This document shows positions 11,407-24,598 of a stretch of 51,417 nt of DNA, in pieces. Position numbers and translations under genes: made by a program. The DNA lies in contig MU386006.1 of NCBI GenBank assembly GCA_022497145.1, positions 1 to 51,417 of the forward strand, read 5' to 3'. The notes below the pieces were generated by a model. It was not told where the DNA came from. It did no database searches and worked only from the letters and a program-made list of their open reading frames with translations. The stretch comes from Rostrohypoxylon terebratum. Taxonomy: Eukaryota; Ascomycota; Sordariomycetes; Xylariales; Hypoxylaceae. How positions within the stretch are numbered: position 1 is the first letter of the stretch; each line of letters opens with the position of its first letter.

Positions 11407-14400
11407 ACGATGAAACCCTCTAGCACCAAGTGGCCCTCATCTCGGTGTCCAGGCAGTATTGCTCCAAATCTGCCAAGCAACTCGAGCCCCCTTGATACTC
11501 CGTGTCTCTATTTACGTTGCGCTCTTAGACATGCTCATGCCTATCTAGGCTAATATGCCTTGCGAGAAAAGAATGGCATACGGCAAGAATATTTGACATC
11601 CAGCGAATCAACGTCCAGTGAGCATCGTGGGAATTACTGGATTATATATCCCAGTCGCTAAAGAATACGTTATGATATACCCTTAAAGTACTTAGTTTAT
11701 TCTCCAGAGTACTTTTTTGAGTACTTACCTGATTGACATGGTAAGCCGAACAAGTTCTGTCTTGGATTGGACCGGCATACCACTGCGGGAACGCGCAGTT
11801 ACTTCACATCAACACACCATCTTCCCGCTCTAAGCACACACCAACCGAATATCTTTACCGTATTTGCCTAGTTGCGCCTATCTCGATTTGGTGGCTTGCC
11901 CCGCGGAACTATAGGCTACGGGGTAAACGTTGACAAGCTGACCACCGAAAATGAGTGGCTTTCCTAAGCTAGAGGAAGTAAGCCTTCGAAACGCCTTATA
12001 AGGCTGATAATGGTTTCTTGCCAGCAGATTTACCTTATGGGTTAACGCAAACATCTTATCTTCCGCGTCGGATAGTGACAGCAGGTCCTTGGCGAGCTTT
12101 GTCTCGTCACTTCGCATGATATGTGCATCTCATATTGTTGGGGAAATGCTACACGAATCTCCAGACGCATTGGCGAGTTTCCCACATCAGTCAACAACTT
12201 TGTCGATTCTGCGACCCGATGCACGAATGTTAGCGCTTACATTGCATCGACAACACACGACACGAGGACCGATGATACCGTTCGAATAGCGAGGCAGTGC
12301 ACGCTGTGACACCCAAAGCGTAAATGTGGTCGATCTCTACCGGTCATCTCCCGCGTTGATGAACCGATGCAGCAATAATGCAACCGATTCATCTCAGACA
12401 AGGTCACGAGGATACCACTGCTTGTGCTTGCATCCAGGAAGTCCTTTCTAGAACGGGCTCGGCGCATGTTGTAATGCGTACGTGCGACGATAACAGGATG
12501 CTGTTGTTTCGGCCTGCAAATGGGCAGCGCGCACCAGCCCCCTTTTTGAGACGCCCTCCAAGACCGCAGGGAAGGTAACGTTAAACGTGCGACATAACTC
12601 AGTGCCCAAGTTCTTGTGTTTCGGCCATACTCGGGTTTTCTTTGAGCAAATCGAATACATATTGGCACCTCAAAACATCAGCCTTACGAGAGGTAGCACG
12701 GATCTTGTGGGTCGACTGATCCTCTTCAGCCGTTATAGGTCTTAGGAATGCCATGTTGTGGGCACTCGGATCTGTCCCGGTGATCGGTCACGACCGCGGT
12801 GTAACTGAACAGTCCCGGCATTACTGTTGGTCGTGATATGCAATATATGGGTTTACTTGTTCTTCAGCAGCTATCCTACACATCGCCCCCACGTTACATG
12901 TTGATTCTCTATGTTTAGTTTCGGTGATTGTTGCCATTACTACGGGAAGCCGCCTATCCTAGTTTGGGTTGCTTGAGTCTACAAGGCTCCTAATATCGAT
13001 GTCTTACAACAGTATGGGAGCGGCACAATATGGACGTGTCTAATACCAGCTCAGATATCATAGGTCCACACTCAAACCTGTATTATCTGAAAATTGTTGC
13101 ACGACCCGTCTTTGTCCCTTTTGGGTTTACCTTCACTATGTTAGAATGTCTTCGGTCCGGCTGATGGACCGGGCTGTCTTGTTGCCTATTTGCGCGGGGG
13201 CCGTCTAATTCGAAAGATGTACATTAGTGCTGACGCTCTAGATCACCTAGTATTACCCCCCTCTTGATCCTTCACAACACAGACGAATAATTCGTCCACG
13301 CTGTCTCTACGCGCACCCCCATAGGACAAGGATATGTCTAGGTACTAGCTGTATACCTCGAGCTACACTCGGCTGTGGCCGCAGCTTACGAGCTATCCAT
13401 TATACAGTTTCGGTACAAGGATCATTGCAGAAGTGCCGGGCTGTCAGCGAGCAATCAGAAATTACTTTTCTCGGACTCGCATCTCGACAAGAGCTGACCA
13501 ATTGTGGGGGATGATGTCACTCACACTTAAGAAATCAATAGGTCGGTACATATTTGGCATTGGTTTGATAGTTCTTGTTATTAGGAAATTCTAACTGCAG
13601 CGCACAGGACGATGATGCTAATTCCCGGCTCTTACATCAGTACTTCCCTATGCAAGAAATTGTTGGTGCACCCTATGGTGTGTATAATCACGGACTAGTC
13701 AACTCCATCTAATGATGTACCCGGTACTTTACGTTGTGCGGGTTATCTGATGAACTCTACCCATGTATCCGGTCCCGAAGTAGGCTTTTACAACTCCGCT
13801 TTATACGATCATTTATATGACTATCCTCAATATCCTATGACATATTACGAACTTCCTAGTAAAAATGAGGAAAAAACTAAGTCATATCTTGATTGATGGG
13901 CCTTATTCAGGACACACCGAATTCGTGGTCAGGGGTATATCGCAACTAAAGTCCTTTAGCGGTACGAGCGCGCTTTCCTTGCTTGATGGATTGCGGCCAC
14001 TCCGACAGGCCCCGTGATTTTCCCGATTCACGGGCCCGCATTGGTGTTACACAGACACCGGTTCCGGATCCTCGGCTTGTTCCGTGAGGGGAATCTCGTT
14101 TTCGCTGCCTACTACGGATAAATTAGTCTCGGTGTCCAAAGCGTCAAATAAGAGTTGCAGGTCTGTGGAAACTATTCTATCCCCGCTAGCTTACTACACA
14201 AGACCTCCCGTTTCAACATGTCGACAAAGACCACAGGCGCTCAAAACAATTAGACCTGGAACCTTCGCGGGACTTTTCTCTTTCCCTCTCACGTTTCCCG
14301 CCTTCTCTGTGACGTGACGGTGGCTGAGTCTACGGACGCACTAGACCGACCCTATCGAAACTGGGCTGCATAGGGCTGGCGGCTAGCCCTATGGCATAAT

Positions 14401-17400
14401 AAAATGGGCCTGGCGGTAACCATCCAGGACTTTGTTCTAGGCCAATTCAAATCAATCACCGATGTGAAACCTACTAGGGAGATTGTCCTCAAGGTTTCCA
14501 TCACGAGACTATTAACGACACACCGCCCACAAACAATCTGCAGCTGCTACATCGCAAGCTCTTCCCTAAGTTAGAGGGGCTCAGATCCTTGAGGCCTTCT
14601 CTATAGATAGTACGGACCAGAACTTCAGACCAGGACAGCCCGAGTTGAGATACCACAGGCAACCTTCTTGTCGTACTGCACGGGAAGCTTTACTCCGCAG
14701 GGCGGGTTTCAACGCTGTGCTACCTCTATACACGTCCATGAACGTGTTACGTGCCTAAGCTAGGAATATGTCATATCTTTTTATTCGCAGACCTTACATT
14801 TGTGCATACGAGACCAACATTGCATACGATGTACGCGAAACTCGGGGCCCCCGATTGCTGATTCCTACCGGACGTTTCCTAATCGAATTCGGCAATTAGG
14901 ACCTGCCATCCCCAGTGTTGCAAGATGATCCTACAGCATTATACATCGATATGGGTGTCCACGAAGCTAGAACAGTGTCGGCAGTTCTGTATGTAGGTAT
15001 GGCATCATACGCCCGTACACGGCTTGTGATGTGTTTCGTCATACGGCGAATTTTGCTTAGTTCGGCGTTAAGCTATGTGCCATTATGCGCCCCTAATAGG
15101 AAGAGCGCGGGTGGTCCGCTGTCAGATCTCGCAAGATCCTTATGATTAGCCGAGCCAATCCAACAGCTGATTCCACATGGGACAATTAAATATTATTACA
15201 CCTAGCAGATACCTAGGTACCTATCTATTTCCTAGACTCTGCTCGACCCCAATCTAAGTCACACCGAGGCCGGCCTACGAGATACAGCCGACAGACGAGG
15301 CTGCTATGACAGAGATGCTACTCGGTGGTATTTCCTCTCTCGGCAGCCATCTTTCGGACATAATGATCTTGACTAGCCAGCCGCATTTACGCCTGCGCCG
15401 CACAGTCGCTTGCAACACAAGGTCATGTTATTTAGTGCTGCAAAAAAACACATCGTTCGTGTGCTCCCTCACTGCTGACATGATCACCTAAATAACACGC
15501 TTATTCCGGTCTCTGCAACTAGCTAGCAAAAACCGAGAGGGACAGCAAAACCCGCTCATCCTTTCGTTATCTGAATCTGACCATCGTGGCCAACCAGCGG
15601 CATTTCGTGCCCGCTGAGAAGAAGGAAGAGGAAGAGGAGGAGGAGACAGGATACACACGGCGTTATTTCTATTGATTTGTGCTTGATCCCTAACGTACAT
15701 ATGTATGCGTGCACGCGCACACGTATCATCGCTAACGATTTGATCGCCCCGGACACCTGCGTCGAGGGCCATTGGACGACCCGATTTCTTGATTCCTGGG
15801 GGCTTCGTCACGGGAACACAGACCCTCAAAAACAAGATATGTGGGCGAGCGGCCAGCAATGGAATAACGGTACAATACATATACCTTAGCAACAACTATC
15901 CTAGCAGAGCACGTATGTAACACGCAGCAGCTAGCCAACCTACCTAACTTGACACTTTTCTGGCTGACCGCCCCCCTTACCCGCGCCTGCATACCTACCT
16001 AGGTACCTACCTACATACTTACAGCACATAATAACTTACATTACATTTATCGATCCTTCCCAGGCTGGCTGGCTGGAAGGGGGTTCAAACCATTGTCCCA
16101 ACCACAGCGGATCCGCCTTTTCCGCCTTTCCTGTCACTCCACTCGCATCCCCGGAAAGGCCCTTCGTGACACGACGGTACGATAACCGCGTCGCAATCTA
16201 TCTACACATCTCACCTTTATCTGTCATGGATATCTACCCGTCACCCAGCCCCGTGCTTCTTCACCTTGCCTAGCTGCCGTGCAACTCCGCGGAGATTCGG
16301 TTGAGCACACCTGTAGTCAGCAGCCCGGCGCGCCCCTTCACCCTTGCCTCGCCGGCAGACGCCATCCGGTCCGCGGGATCGATCCAGTTTTCCCCGCGGG
16401 CGGGCTCAGGAGGTATGTAGCGACGCACGTACGTGCCATCCATACCAATATCTGAAGCTTAACCTCGAAATTTAAGCCTCTAACCACAGGATCCGCTGTT
16501 CCCCCATCTCTGGTAACGACGAGCGCCTATCTCGTCCCCCCATCCCCCAACCTCGATTTATATACCTATATATGTACGCATGCACGTCTATGCAAATATA
16601 TATCCCCCCCATGTAAATAAAGCCCAGATGGGAAGGTATGAACAATTCCAAATCCGGGGATTTAATTGTGAATGCTACATAACTGCGTAAGAGGTAGTCA
16701 GTCTGGCATGCTTAGCCCGCTATATGCGAGTCAGTTGACAAAAACTGGCGAAGGCAACAATGAAAAGCAATAGTTTTGGAGGCCTAAAAATGAAAGATAC
16801 CCGAAGCCCGCATACATGTACGGATAAGGAGGCAGATAGTTTGCTACAGCGGCTGTGAGCTGCTTGATACGATCGCGACCCGTGTCTTGGCGCTGGTGGA
16901 ATGATAGCCCGAGCCTACCAAGGTAAGGGGCATCTTGCGCCCGCTCGTCACTAACGGACGAGGAGGCGGATGGGGCGTTAGGGCACGGATAGCGCGCCGG
17001 CTCGTTCCCCCTTTCGTATAGGGACGTATATGCGAGATCGACGCCGCCTGCGCGGGTCTGTATGGATCGCGGAGTCTGATATCGAGCGCCCTACACGTAC
17101 GTGGCTTGATAATTTGTCCAGGGATCCATCGAAATCGACACTTTCTATGTATAGCACGATCCGTGCCCTTGAACGGCCTAGGTACCTTTCTCTAGGGCTG
17201 CTAGATGCAGCCTGTTCCTTGCCTTATTGCAATAAGCATCGTGTTTGATGTCGCGATCGCTTGGGTAAGCCAGGGCCCTGAGAATCCTTATTTTGGCTTC
17301 GAAACAGCTGTTGAATAGCCCTACATACGCGGCACGATTCCGCGATTACGTGTGAACGTACTATTCACATGTACCTACTAGGTACATGTCCATGGATGCG

Positions 17401-19519
17401 TCGTAGTCACTTTCGTGTGGCGGGGGAGAAAGTCAACTCCAGCATTTTCTCCATACGACCTATCTCATACATAAAACTCCAATGTATGTATGTATGTAGG
17501 TAGGTACGTACGCGGCAGAATTCGTACTACACACACCCACCGGACTGGTCACCCCTAGCGAAGGCCTACGTACGACGTAGAAAATGGAGTAGGATATGTA
17601 ACGGAGCTTGCCTTCTCCTCTACTTTGCTCGTAACAGTGACCTGTCACAAAGTCCACTATCCGGAGAAGCGTGACCCACCATCTTTGCCGTTCCTGCATG
17701 GAAAGGAGCTTCGTGGCGTGACGTAGATCTAATTTGCAGGGTATCATTTCTATTCTCCGACGAAAGAATAATTCCATCATTAATTTTGCTTTTTCTTAGG
17801 TATTTTATTCTATTTTATTTTATTTCCATTTATTTTCGTGCGTTAACCTTTCTCCTTTTTACTTTTTTTCTTATCAGGGCAATTATCGAATAATCCCTGC
17901 GCGGTTCTTTTGCCTTGAGTTGGTTGAGGCAATTAAAGGCTCAATTTCACAGGTGAGAGCAAAGCTCCGGTTGCTACATGAACGATACCGAAGCGTGGGA
18001 GAACACCGATGAATAATGAAAAGACGGAAATTGGGATGTGATCAGATTTGCGCTGAAAATTATCAGGAAACCTCCCGCGTAGCAGAGCTAGGGTTGACTA
18101 AATTCAATAACGTAACATACAGCTCGTTCCGTAAGCAGAGCTTAGCTTTTTGTCACCAAGTAACCCGGCTGGCCAGGTAGTTTTCGTGGGGAGAGAGGTG
18201 CGATGATCAGAATGATTAGCGGAGGGCTGAGCAATCTGAAAATTGACAGGCGATGCGGATCACTTAGAGAACTGCTACCGAGGCTTCCCACCCCTAATTT
18301 CATCTTCGGGGGTTTCGACATGTGAAAAGGAAGCTCAATAGATTTTTCAGAGATGTTTCTATCAAATTTCATCATTTGAGACAGTAAAATAGCTTGCCTT
18401 GACGTCAGCGAAGTCTGCTAAGATCTTGGCTTGATCTATCTACCCAGATTGAAGTTGTGCTACGCTCAGGGGAAAAAAAAAGAATCAAGACATAGGTAGC
18501 GTCAGCATTTGTGACAAATAGGTACACCCATGCCATGGGAGTACTTGTGACGCGGCGTTTTGTTTGAAGTGAGGCGTGGTAGGTAGAGCTTCATCGACGA
18601 TTGAAACATCCCACCTTTTCACACCGACAGTTGTGTCACGGATCAGGCTGACAGGCTGCAATCATTTCTACGTGATCTCATCTCGGGGAAGCGCACACGG
18701 CTAAAACAAAAAGCCTCGCGAGGGTTGCCAGCTAATCTTGAGTTGACTAGCTGGCGAGATGGGGGATGAGGGCCAATTGTCTAGCTGGCTTATTATTCGA
18801 GCGAAAGCCGCTCGTGGCATTACCTAAAGCCACTCACTCAACGGATGACCAAAGATTATTTGTCGAGAGAAAAAAGAAAGGCTCCACGGGCGCGATAGCG
18901 TCAGCAACGACAGGTTGTCTGACGGTGCGGGACGTTCAATGAGATCGCAAGCTGACATGGGGGAACGGGAATGCCCTTGGGGATCAGACGGTAAGCCAGG
19001 TTGCGACCCCAGGTCTTTTGCCAAAGGGGGGTATAAGCCCTATGCTTGAAGCGCAAATTCGGTTGGGTTAGGTAGTGTGTGCATCTGACATTGTGCTGCC
19101 ACAAGGGGATGGCCCGTTGCTAGCGATACGCTACCGACACTCTTTACGTATGCAAAGGTCTCTGATTGGGGTACATTTTGCGAAATGCTTTCCGGCACAG
19201 CAGCTGAAGGGGGAGGTGTGAACTGAGAGAAGAACCGTCTAACAAAGTAGCTTGATCCTTGAGCCCTTAGCGGCGGGTTAGGTAAGATACCTGTCAAGGG
19301 AACTGGAGGGGAGTGTGCTGTCGAGCGTCAGCCCTTGTTGGCTCGTGCTCAACGGCGTATTTCGTTCTAGACAGATGAGATTCTAATAAACGATCGTAGT
19401 TTCGACGAATTAGACTGGGAGCTTACTTGATGAATGTAAAGATAATGCAGTATAGGAATGGTTGCAGAAAAGGATGACCAATGTGTGGTAAATAAATAAG
19501 GCGTGCTTCCAAGGCTGTT
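11407..19519. other. 8 kb stretch without a recognisable gene
   Basis: No complete gene can be supported. At 11.9-15.1 kb the sequence lacks the TACCTA motifs seen elsewhere and contains scattered protein-like segments broken by stops (see the separate entry). From 15.2 kb the TACCTA/CCTAGG motifs return. Around 15.9-17.2 kb the DNA is fairly G+C-rich with many CpGs, and a purine-rich tract lies at about 15,618-15,650. A TATTTTATT-rich run lies at 17,800-17,840. Open frames here (for example 15488-15895 minus and 17030-17248 plus) have no family-like motifs. Confidence 0.5.
11878..15145. other. Anomalous block, possibly decayed coding sequence
   Basis: This block differs from its flanks: it has almost no TACCTA-type motifs or homopolymer runs. 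Short stretches read like protein in shifting frames. On the minus strand, 12660-11878 gives pieces such as VFDLLKENPSMAETQEL, ELCRTFNVTFPAVLEGV and LLSLSDAEDKMFALTHKVN in different frames. On the plus strand, about 13,705-13,900 gives a stop-free segment containing SGPEVGFYNSALYDHLYDY. I recognise no family in any of them. It could be one or two old pseudogenes or a foreign insertion; chance open frames are also possible at this base composition. Confidence 0.25.
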
Positions 19520-20720
19520 TCACAGGTGACCGTTCCGACCAGGTGGGAGCCGGATTGCAGGGGCACCTGTATGCCGAAGGACCACCTCATCCACCCGGCT
19601 CCGGTTTAGTGAGAAGGCCGGAACCACCCACTCGCTACAGCTACATTTTAACCCTTGCCATGCGAACCGACCAACTGTAGCGCCACATTTAGCGTTTGGG
19701 CAGGACAAACGACCCTCGAGAGCACCATCCTCTAACATCGGCCTCATCCAAGAAAGTGTCTCGATGAAGACGTGGGCACAATTCGAGGGTTCATCTCGGC
19801 CGATAGGCGCATGCAGTACGACAAACTTCGGCGTTGCAAGGATGCGTCTGCATTTCTTACAACGAATTTCCTTGCCGCCTTTTGGGTTTATTTCGGCTTC
19901 GGGAATCTCCCTTCCCGATTCCAATTCATCCTCGAACCGGATATCTTCAGCTTTGGGTGCCTCATGCACGTCTCTGTTTTCCCTTAGCATCCTATCATAT
20001 AACCATTTTTGATATATGGGATGTTGTTCCACAGAATTTTCATCGTCAGCAGGACATCCCATCTCCCACCACAATTCGAGCTGGAGCAAGAAGCCAGAAT
20101 TGGGTTCAGCGCCCGGGCGAGCCTGGCGGACCAATTCCAAGGCGCTTTTTACGGCATCCTTCGAATTTTGCCGCCGCTGAGCCGCTGATGTACTGGAAGG
20201 AACAAACTGTTTGCCTCCGAAGCGGTGAGGATATTTGTGAAGGATGAAAGCAATCACGCAGCTGACAGAACGTGAGATACCCATGGCACAGTGCACGTAA
20301 ACGCCGGTGGGGGGTTTGTCATCAATATCTCCGGTCATAGGCTGCATCGCCTCCGCCTCCGTGTCTGCACCGCTGGGTGAAGGGGGATACAGGCCACTGT
20401 CGATAAAGCGTACCGCAGAGGGGAAGTGAACTAGCAGATCCTCGTCCACATCGTCGTCCACATCAATGCTCAAATGCTTGTAGCGCTTTACTTCTTCGCC
20501 CCATGCCTCCAAGCTGTATTTGATAGCGGAGAGAATGTGAGTAATGCCACTGTTCCGCAGTTTTTCACGGCCCGAATCAGTATTCAAGATCCAAAGTCTA
20601 AATGCTTATGTTAATTCATACCTTTCAAAGCTGGGACTATATGGCGCGGGGGAAATTAGGAGTTGATAATTACCCTCCAACGTAAAGATTGTCGGGTCCA
20701 GGGACCCTGTATAATGACAT
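19520..20720 (-). CDS. YVH1: Dual-specificity phosphatase, Yvh1/DUSP12 type
   Basis: Yvh1-type phosphatases act in late 60S ribosomal subunit maturation (release of Mrt4) and, in some fungi, in growth and virulence. Exon 1 is 20720-20674 (MSLYRVPGPDNLYVGG), intron 20598-20673 (GTAATT to TTTAG), exon 2 20597-19520; total 374 residues. The catalytic loop HCAMGISRS places the nucleophile at Cys119 and the Arg at 125, with an Asp-rich segment (SIDVDDDVDED, about 59-69) that would contain the general acid. An insert before the loop is low-complexity. The C-terminal third has the expected zinc-binding pattern: RCKKCRR, then CAHVFIETLSWM, then LSCPNAKCGATVGRFAWQGL and CSC, which distinguishes Yvh1 from ordinary dual-specificity phosphatases. 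The short first exon was needed to supply the conserved N-terminus. Intact. Confidence 0.92.
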
Positions 20721-22506
20721 GACTCTTTTTTATGCCTCGTATTTCCACTCTGCAGTAGGCTCTCTGGCTCTCTAGGTGCTAATTAAGGTCTTATGTACGT
20801 CTATTAATATTTAGGCGACGAAAGATGTGACGGATGCTGTGATTGATCTTAATTCATAGGGGATTGATATACGTCTCATGAATTTATATGAATTGAAATA
20901 GGAAGATTCAAGAAAGTAATAAGATTGGAAAGTTTATGAAGTTTGCAACATTCAAACTAAACTTTCCCAGGTCCCTCTGTCCTTCCATGTGAAATCAAAT
21001 ATTTCTAGTCGTTGGTGCCGCGGGCAAAAAATGGGCCCGTATAAGCTTTAGCCCCTCAGTTATTAGTAGTATCCGATTTCAGGCAGCCTGGCAACCCACC
21101 TAGGCAGGCTGAACACATGTGGCGTTAAGGGAGGTACCTACTTACATAAGGCTCGAAATTTTAACTTTTCATCTCTCCCGATAGGGCTGAATCATGTGAT
21201 GACGCTAATCCCTAAAAATTGATCAATTTGTTTACTTGCAGCTCGTGCTCTGCTGAAGAGTCCTAGCGGCACCAGTTTTCTCCAAATTCCCATCCAATCG
21301 ACATGGGACTTTGGTCAACCGCCCTACATATGTCTATCTAACTCTTTACGGTAATTATTTTCTAGTGTATTTTCCCCCCTCCCCTTTTCATTCACAGGTT
21401 GTCTCTTTTCCATTTTCGTTCAGCGGCATCTAGTTCTAGAAATATCCTACTCTGCGTGGAATCATTGGCACATGTTAGAATACTTTATACACATAATTTT
21501 TTATGCCTTCTTATGTTAAATTTACATACGTTAGTAGGTACGTGTATCTATCCATAGGTAAGTAGATATCGTTCGCGCTCTTCGTGGATCTCTAGAACAC
21601 TTGAGCGATTGTTACCAGTCTGCCAGTATGTTGTAATGTGGCCCTTATAAAGTTGCGCACATGTGATATGCACAATATAGTGGTCAGCGTATGATCTATG
21701 AGCTGACATGAGTTACTAAGAAAATGGTGAACAGTCATCCATCATCCTCTATAGAATCTGCAGTGTTCGTATAAGCGTAGGTACAGGACTGTGATCCTAA
21801 AATGTTTCTTCTTTACTTTAGACACTTGATAACATGAAGTCTGATAAGTTATTATTTATCTACGCCTCAATTGGTCGTATCAGATTGTGGACTTCGTTGC
21901 CATAGGTGGAGAATCAACAGTTTAGTCTTCCGATTTAGCACCTGAACAGCTGCATTTCGACATGTGCCAAGCAGTGAAATACCCGTTAGAATGGAACGGC
22001 GCCGTCAGCAAGCAGCTGCGTCTCGTAAATTAACCATTGACAATGTATAATTCACTTCTACTGTCCCAATGTGGTGTTGGTGTCGCCTCATGCTTCGGCT
22101 GGAATTTTGAATTCTAGAGGCGATTGCTCTCTTAATTTAATTTGGACTGCCCGTAGTATATCGATTTCAAGAATCACATCGCCACCGACCACTGATCTCT
22201 GCGAGGAACCATCCAGCGGACGGGAGATCGGCAAGGCGACCCAGGATGCTCTTTGATGCGGTGAGACTCGGAAGCGCACCACGCACGATTACTCTTAGGC
22301 ATTCCAACCAAACCCCCTTCTCCCATTCACTCCCAGCGCGCCAATCGTAGCTCCGGCTGTCGTGCATAAACGGGCGCCTACCCCTACCCCAAATCAACGA
22401 ATCAAACTATCCGAATATTGCGCATCCAAAATTCATAGGCTTTCTTGTCGAGAACCCCGCGCAGTATTGCTACCCAACCTTATCGCTTGAGGGCTGCTCA
22501 ATTCGC
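20721..22506. other. Spacer between YVH1 and the zinc-finger gene
   Basis: Holds the YVH1 promoter and the zinc-finger gene's 3' region. It is AT-rich at 20,800-21,000 and 21,480-21,560, where TACGT and TAGGTA-type motifs occur. No gene is seen; the small open frames near 22,071-22,397 overlap on both strands and carry no motif. Confidence 0.5.
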
Positions 22507-24598
22507 TCATCTTGCTGGTTGTGGAGGTTCCTCATCGAGCATACATGCATTTTCCAACATATTCGTCCATTTACCACTTGTTCCCGCATGACTGTGCTTT
22601 AGATGCTGTCGAAAATGATCCGCACGATAGAATTTTTTGCTCGAATTGCATTCGCGGAATTTATGCACCTCCTGAAGATGTCTCAGACGCTCTTCCCAAT
22701 CTTGGTCCGATGGCTGTCGTGGACGCCCAACGCCTCCACGCCGCTCAAATTCTTCTCCGCAGTAACCACATATGTCGGCTTCTCCAGGCCGATTCGTACT
22801 TTCATGAAATGCGCGGTCGTAGCGCGAAAGAAGCAGTGCAGAACACGACCAGCTATGTCGTCTCACGTGGAGACTGTTTTGATGACGTTCCGCCTCATTC
22901 TTATTCTTAAATCGGTTACCACAAAAAGAGCATTCATATTGTTTTTCAGCCTCATGGGCACTAGGTAACTAGTCAGTAACAAGTAAAGAGGCCACATAAA
23001 GGTTCCTGACGAAGGGTTTCAGGTTTGCAACTCACGTTAGTTCCTCTGCTGTTTCAAACTTTTTCGGTTTCTTAGGACAGCATTCACACATAAAGAAACC
23101 ACCGGGTATTTTTGAAATGCCTGACTTAGACACTTCGCTCACTTTACGGGGAGACGCAAGCCGTCGGTTTTCGCTGCTTATATTGCGCTGATGAGGTATC
23201 CGTACATATGAAGCGCGTGGTGAGTGAGCAAGAGAGTTAGGGATACTGTATGGTGAGTTTGAGAGGACGTCAACTGGGGAGAGTCCTCCGCTAGATAAAC
23301 CACCAGGTGATCTTCCGGCAAATGTGTTGAGACTGGAAAGGGTTGTGGTTAATGAAGCGCTTGAAGCGAAAGATCCACTCCGTGTCGCCGAGGAAACCGA
23401 CGAGATAGATCCTGGAAGGACACCGCTAAGACGTGGGGTTGGCGAGGCTCTCGATGCACCTTCGCGACGTCGTAATGGGTCGCATGACCCGAGCATACCC
23501 TGCATTTGAAGATCATCACCAGGCGGTGAAGATGCCCGCCTCTTTTGGCCGATGGCCTGATGCTCCGATCGCGACATGTAATCCTCTACTTGTGACCTAT
23601 CCTCCATTGGAAAGTCGTTGTCATCCATGTTATCGTAGCTACTATGTGTGGATATTGTTGCGTCGTCCGGCAACGAGCCACTGTTGTTCCTTCTCGTCCG
23701 TGAAAACGGCGACCGGTCTGGATCTATCGGTTCAATAGGGGAGCGATATTCACTACTGGCACTTCCATAAAAAGACGGGCCGCGTGGTGAGAGTGCAGAC
23801 TGTGGGGGGGTATCCGTGAAACGATTGGGAGAGTCGATAACCAACTTGTTGTTGTTGCCCGATCGGATGGGCAGAGAAAGTCGAGTCAGTGGAGGGTGCA
23901 AGCGGTGTTCTTGCGCAACTAAACCAGGAACAGCATTATTCGCTGAGGCGCTGAGAGCAGACCGACGAGGCGGGGATCGATTGTCGAAGTTCCGTCGGGA
24001 ATCTAGTTTCTTGATTAATGCGTTATCATAGTCGTTGCCGTTTGGCCTGTTGAATTGATATTGGTCGTGGGACATGAAGAGTTTCTTAGGGAGCGAGTCT
24101 TGAGACCTAAATAGAGGCTCTACAGTTAGTCTCTCGTAAAGGGATGTGTTGTTGCGGAACTAATAAGTGACTGTACCCTAACGAAGATATCGTGGAATTC
24201 AGGCTATGATAACCTTCGTCTCTTGGAGGTCGTACTATGCCATGCTCGTTGTCTGCCCTGCCGAATCGAGGTCGGTCGTGTTCCAGGTCTTGTCTCGTGC
24301 TGTCCCAGCTTGCATTTGAGTCAATTGAAGGAATACGGTCATGTCTAGTAGGCTGTAGGGGTTGACCTAATCCAGGAATAAATTTGGGAGGAGGTAATGG
24401 TGGTGGCGCATCGTCTTCGGCGATACGGTGTCTGTTTGATATCGGCATAGGAGTAGATGAAGCTAAAGTTGGTGAGAATCCGGATTGAATATGGGACCGG
24501 CCTGAACCTCCATAGTGATCGAAGTGGTTCGAACCCTGGATGTATATGGCCGGCGGTGAGCCTCCTGGCTCCCTTGATACGTATCTAGGGATATCCAT
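22507..24598 (-). CDS. C2H2 zinc-finger protein, probable transcription factor
   Basis: Three exons, 24598-24177, 24106-23036 and 22960-22507, encode about 648 residues. Introns of 70 and 75 nt (donors GTACAG and GTGAGT, the second with branch ACTGACTAG) join in frame as SSLG-SQDSLPKK and EELT-AHEAEKQYECSFC. The first two thirds are low-complexity, rich in Ser, Pro, Arg and Asn, as in fungal regulators. The C-terminal third carries the fingers: MCECCPKKPKKF, then YECSFCGNRFKNKNEAERH with a following H, a HSWSCSAL segment, ICGYCGEEFERR with a distal His, and FYRADHFRQHLKHSH. This finger order is common to a conserved ascomycete zinc-finger family; the targets are unknown. Nuclear location is inferred. 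The gene is intact, with a long 5' region containing microsatellites. Confidence 0.87.

Noticed and set aside
12121..12309. Plus-strand frame with ISYCWGN, resembling the start of a HET domain
   Set aside because: Only the short ISYCWGN string fits; the following HET blocks are absent and the opposite strand reads at least as well.
16060..16110. GGGGTTCAAACC sequence resembling a tRNA T-arm
   Set aside because: No matching stem, anticodon arm or acceptor stem could be found around it.
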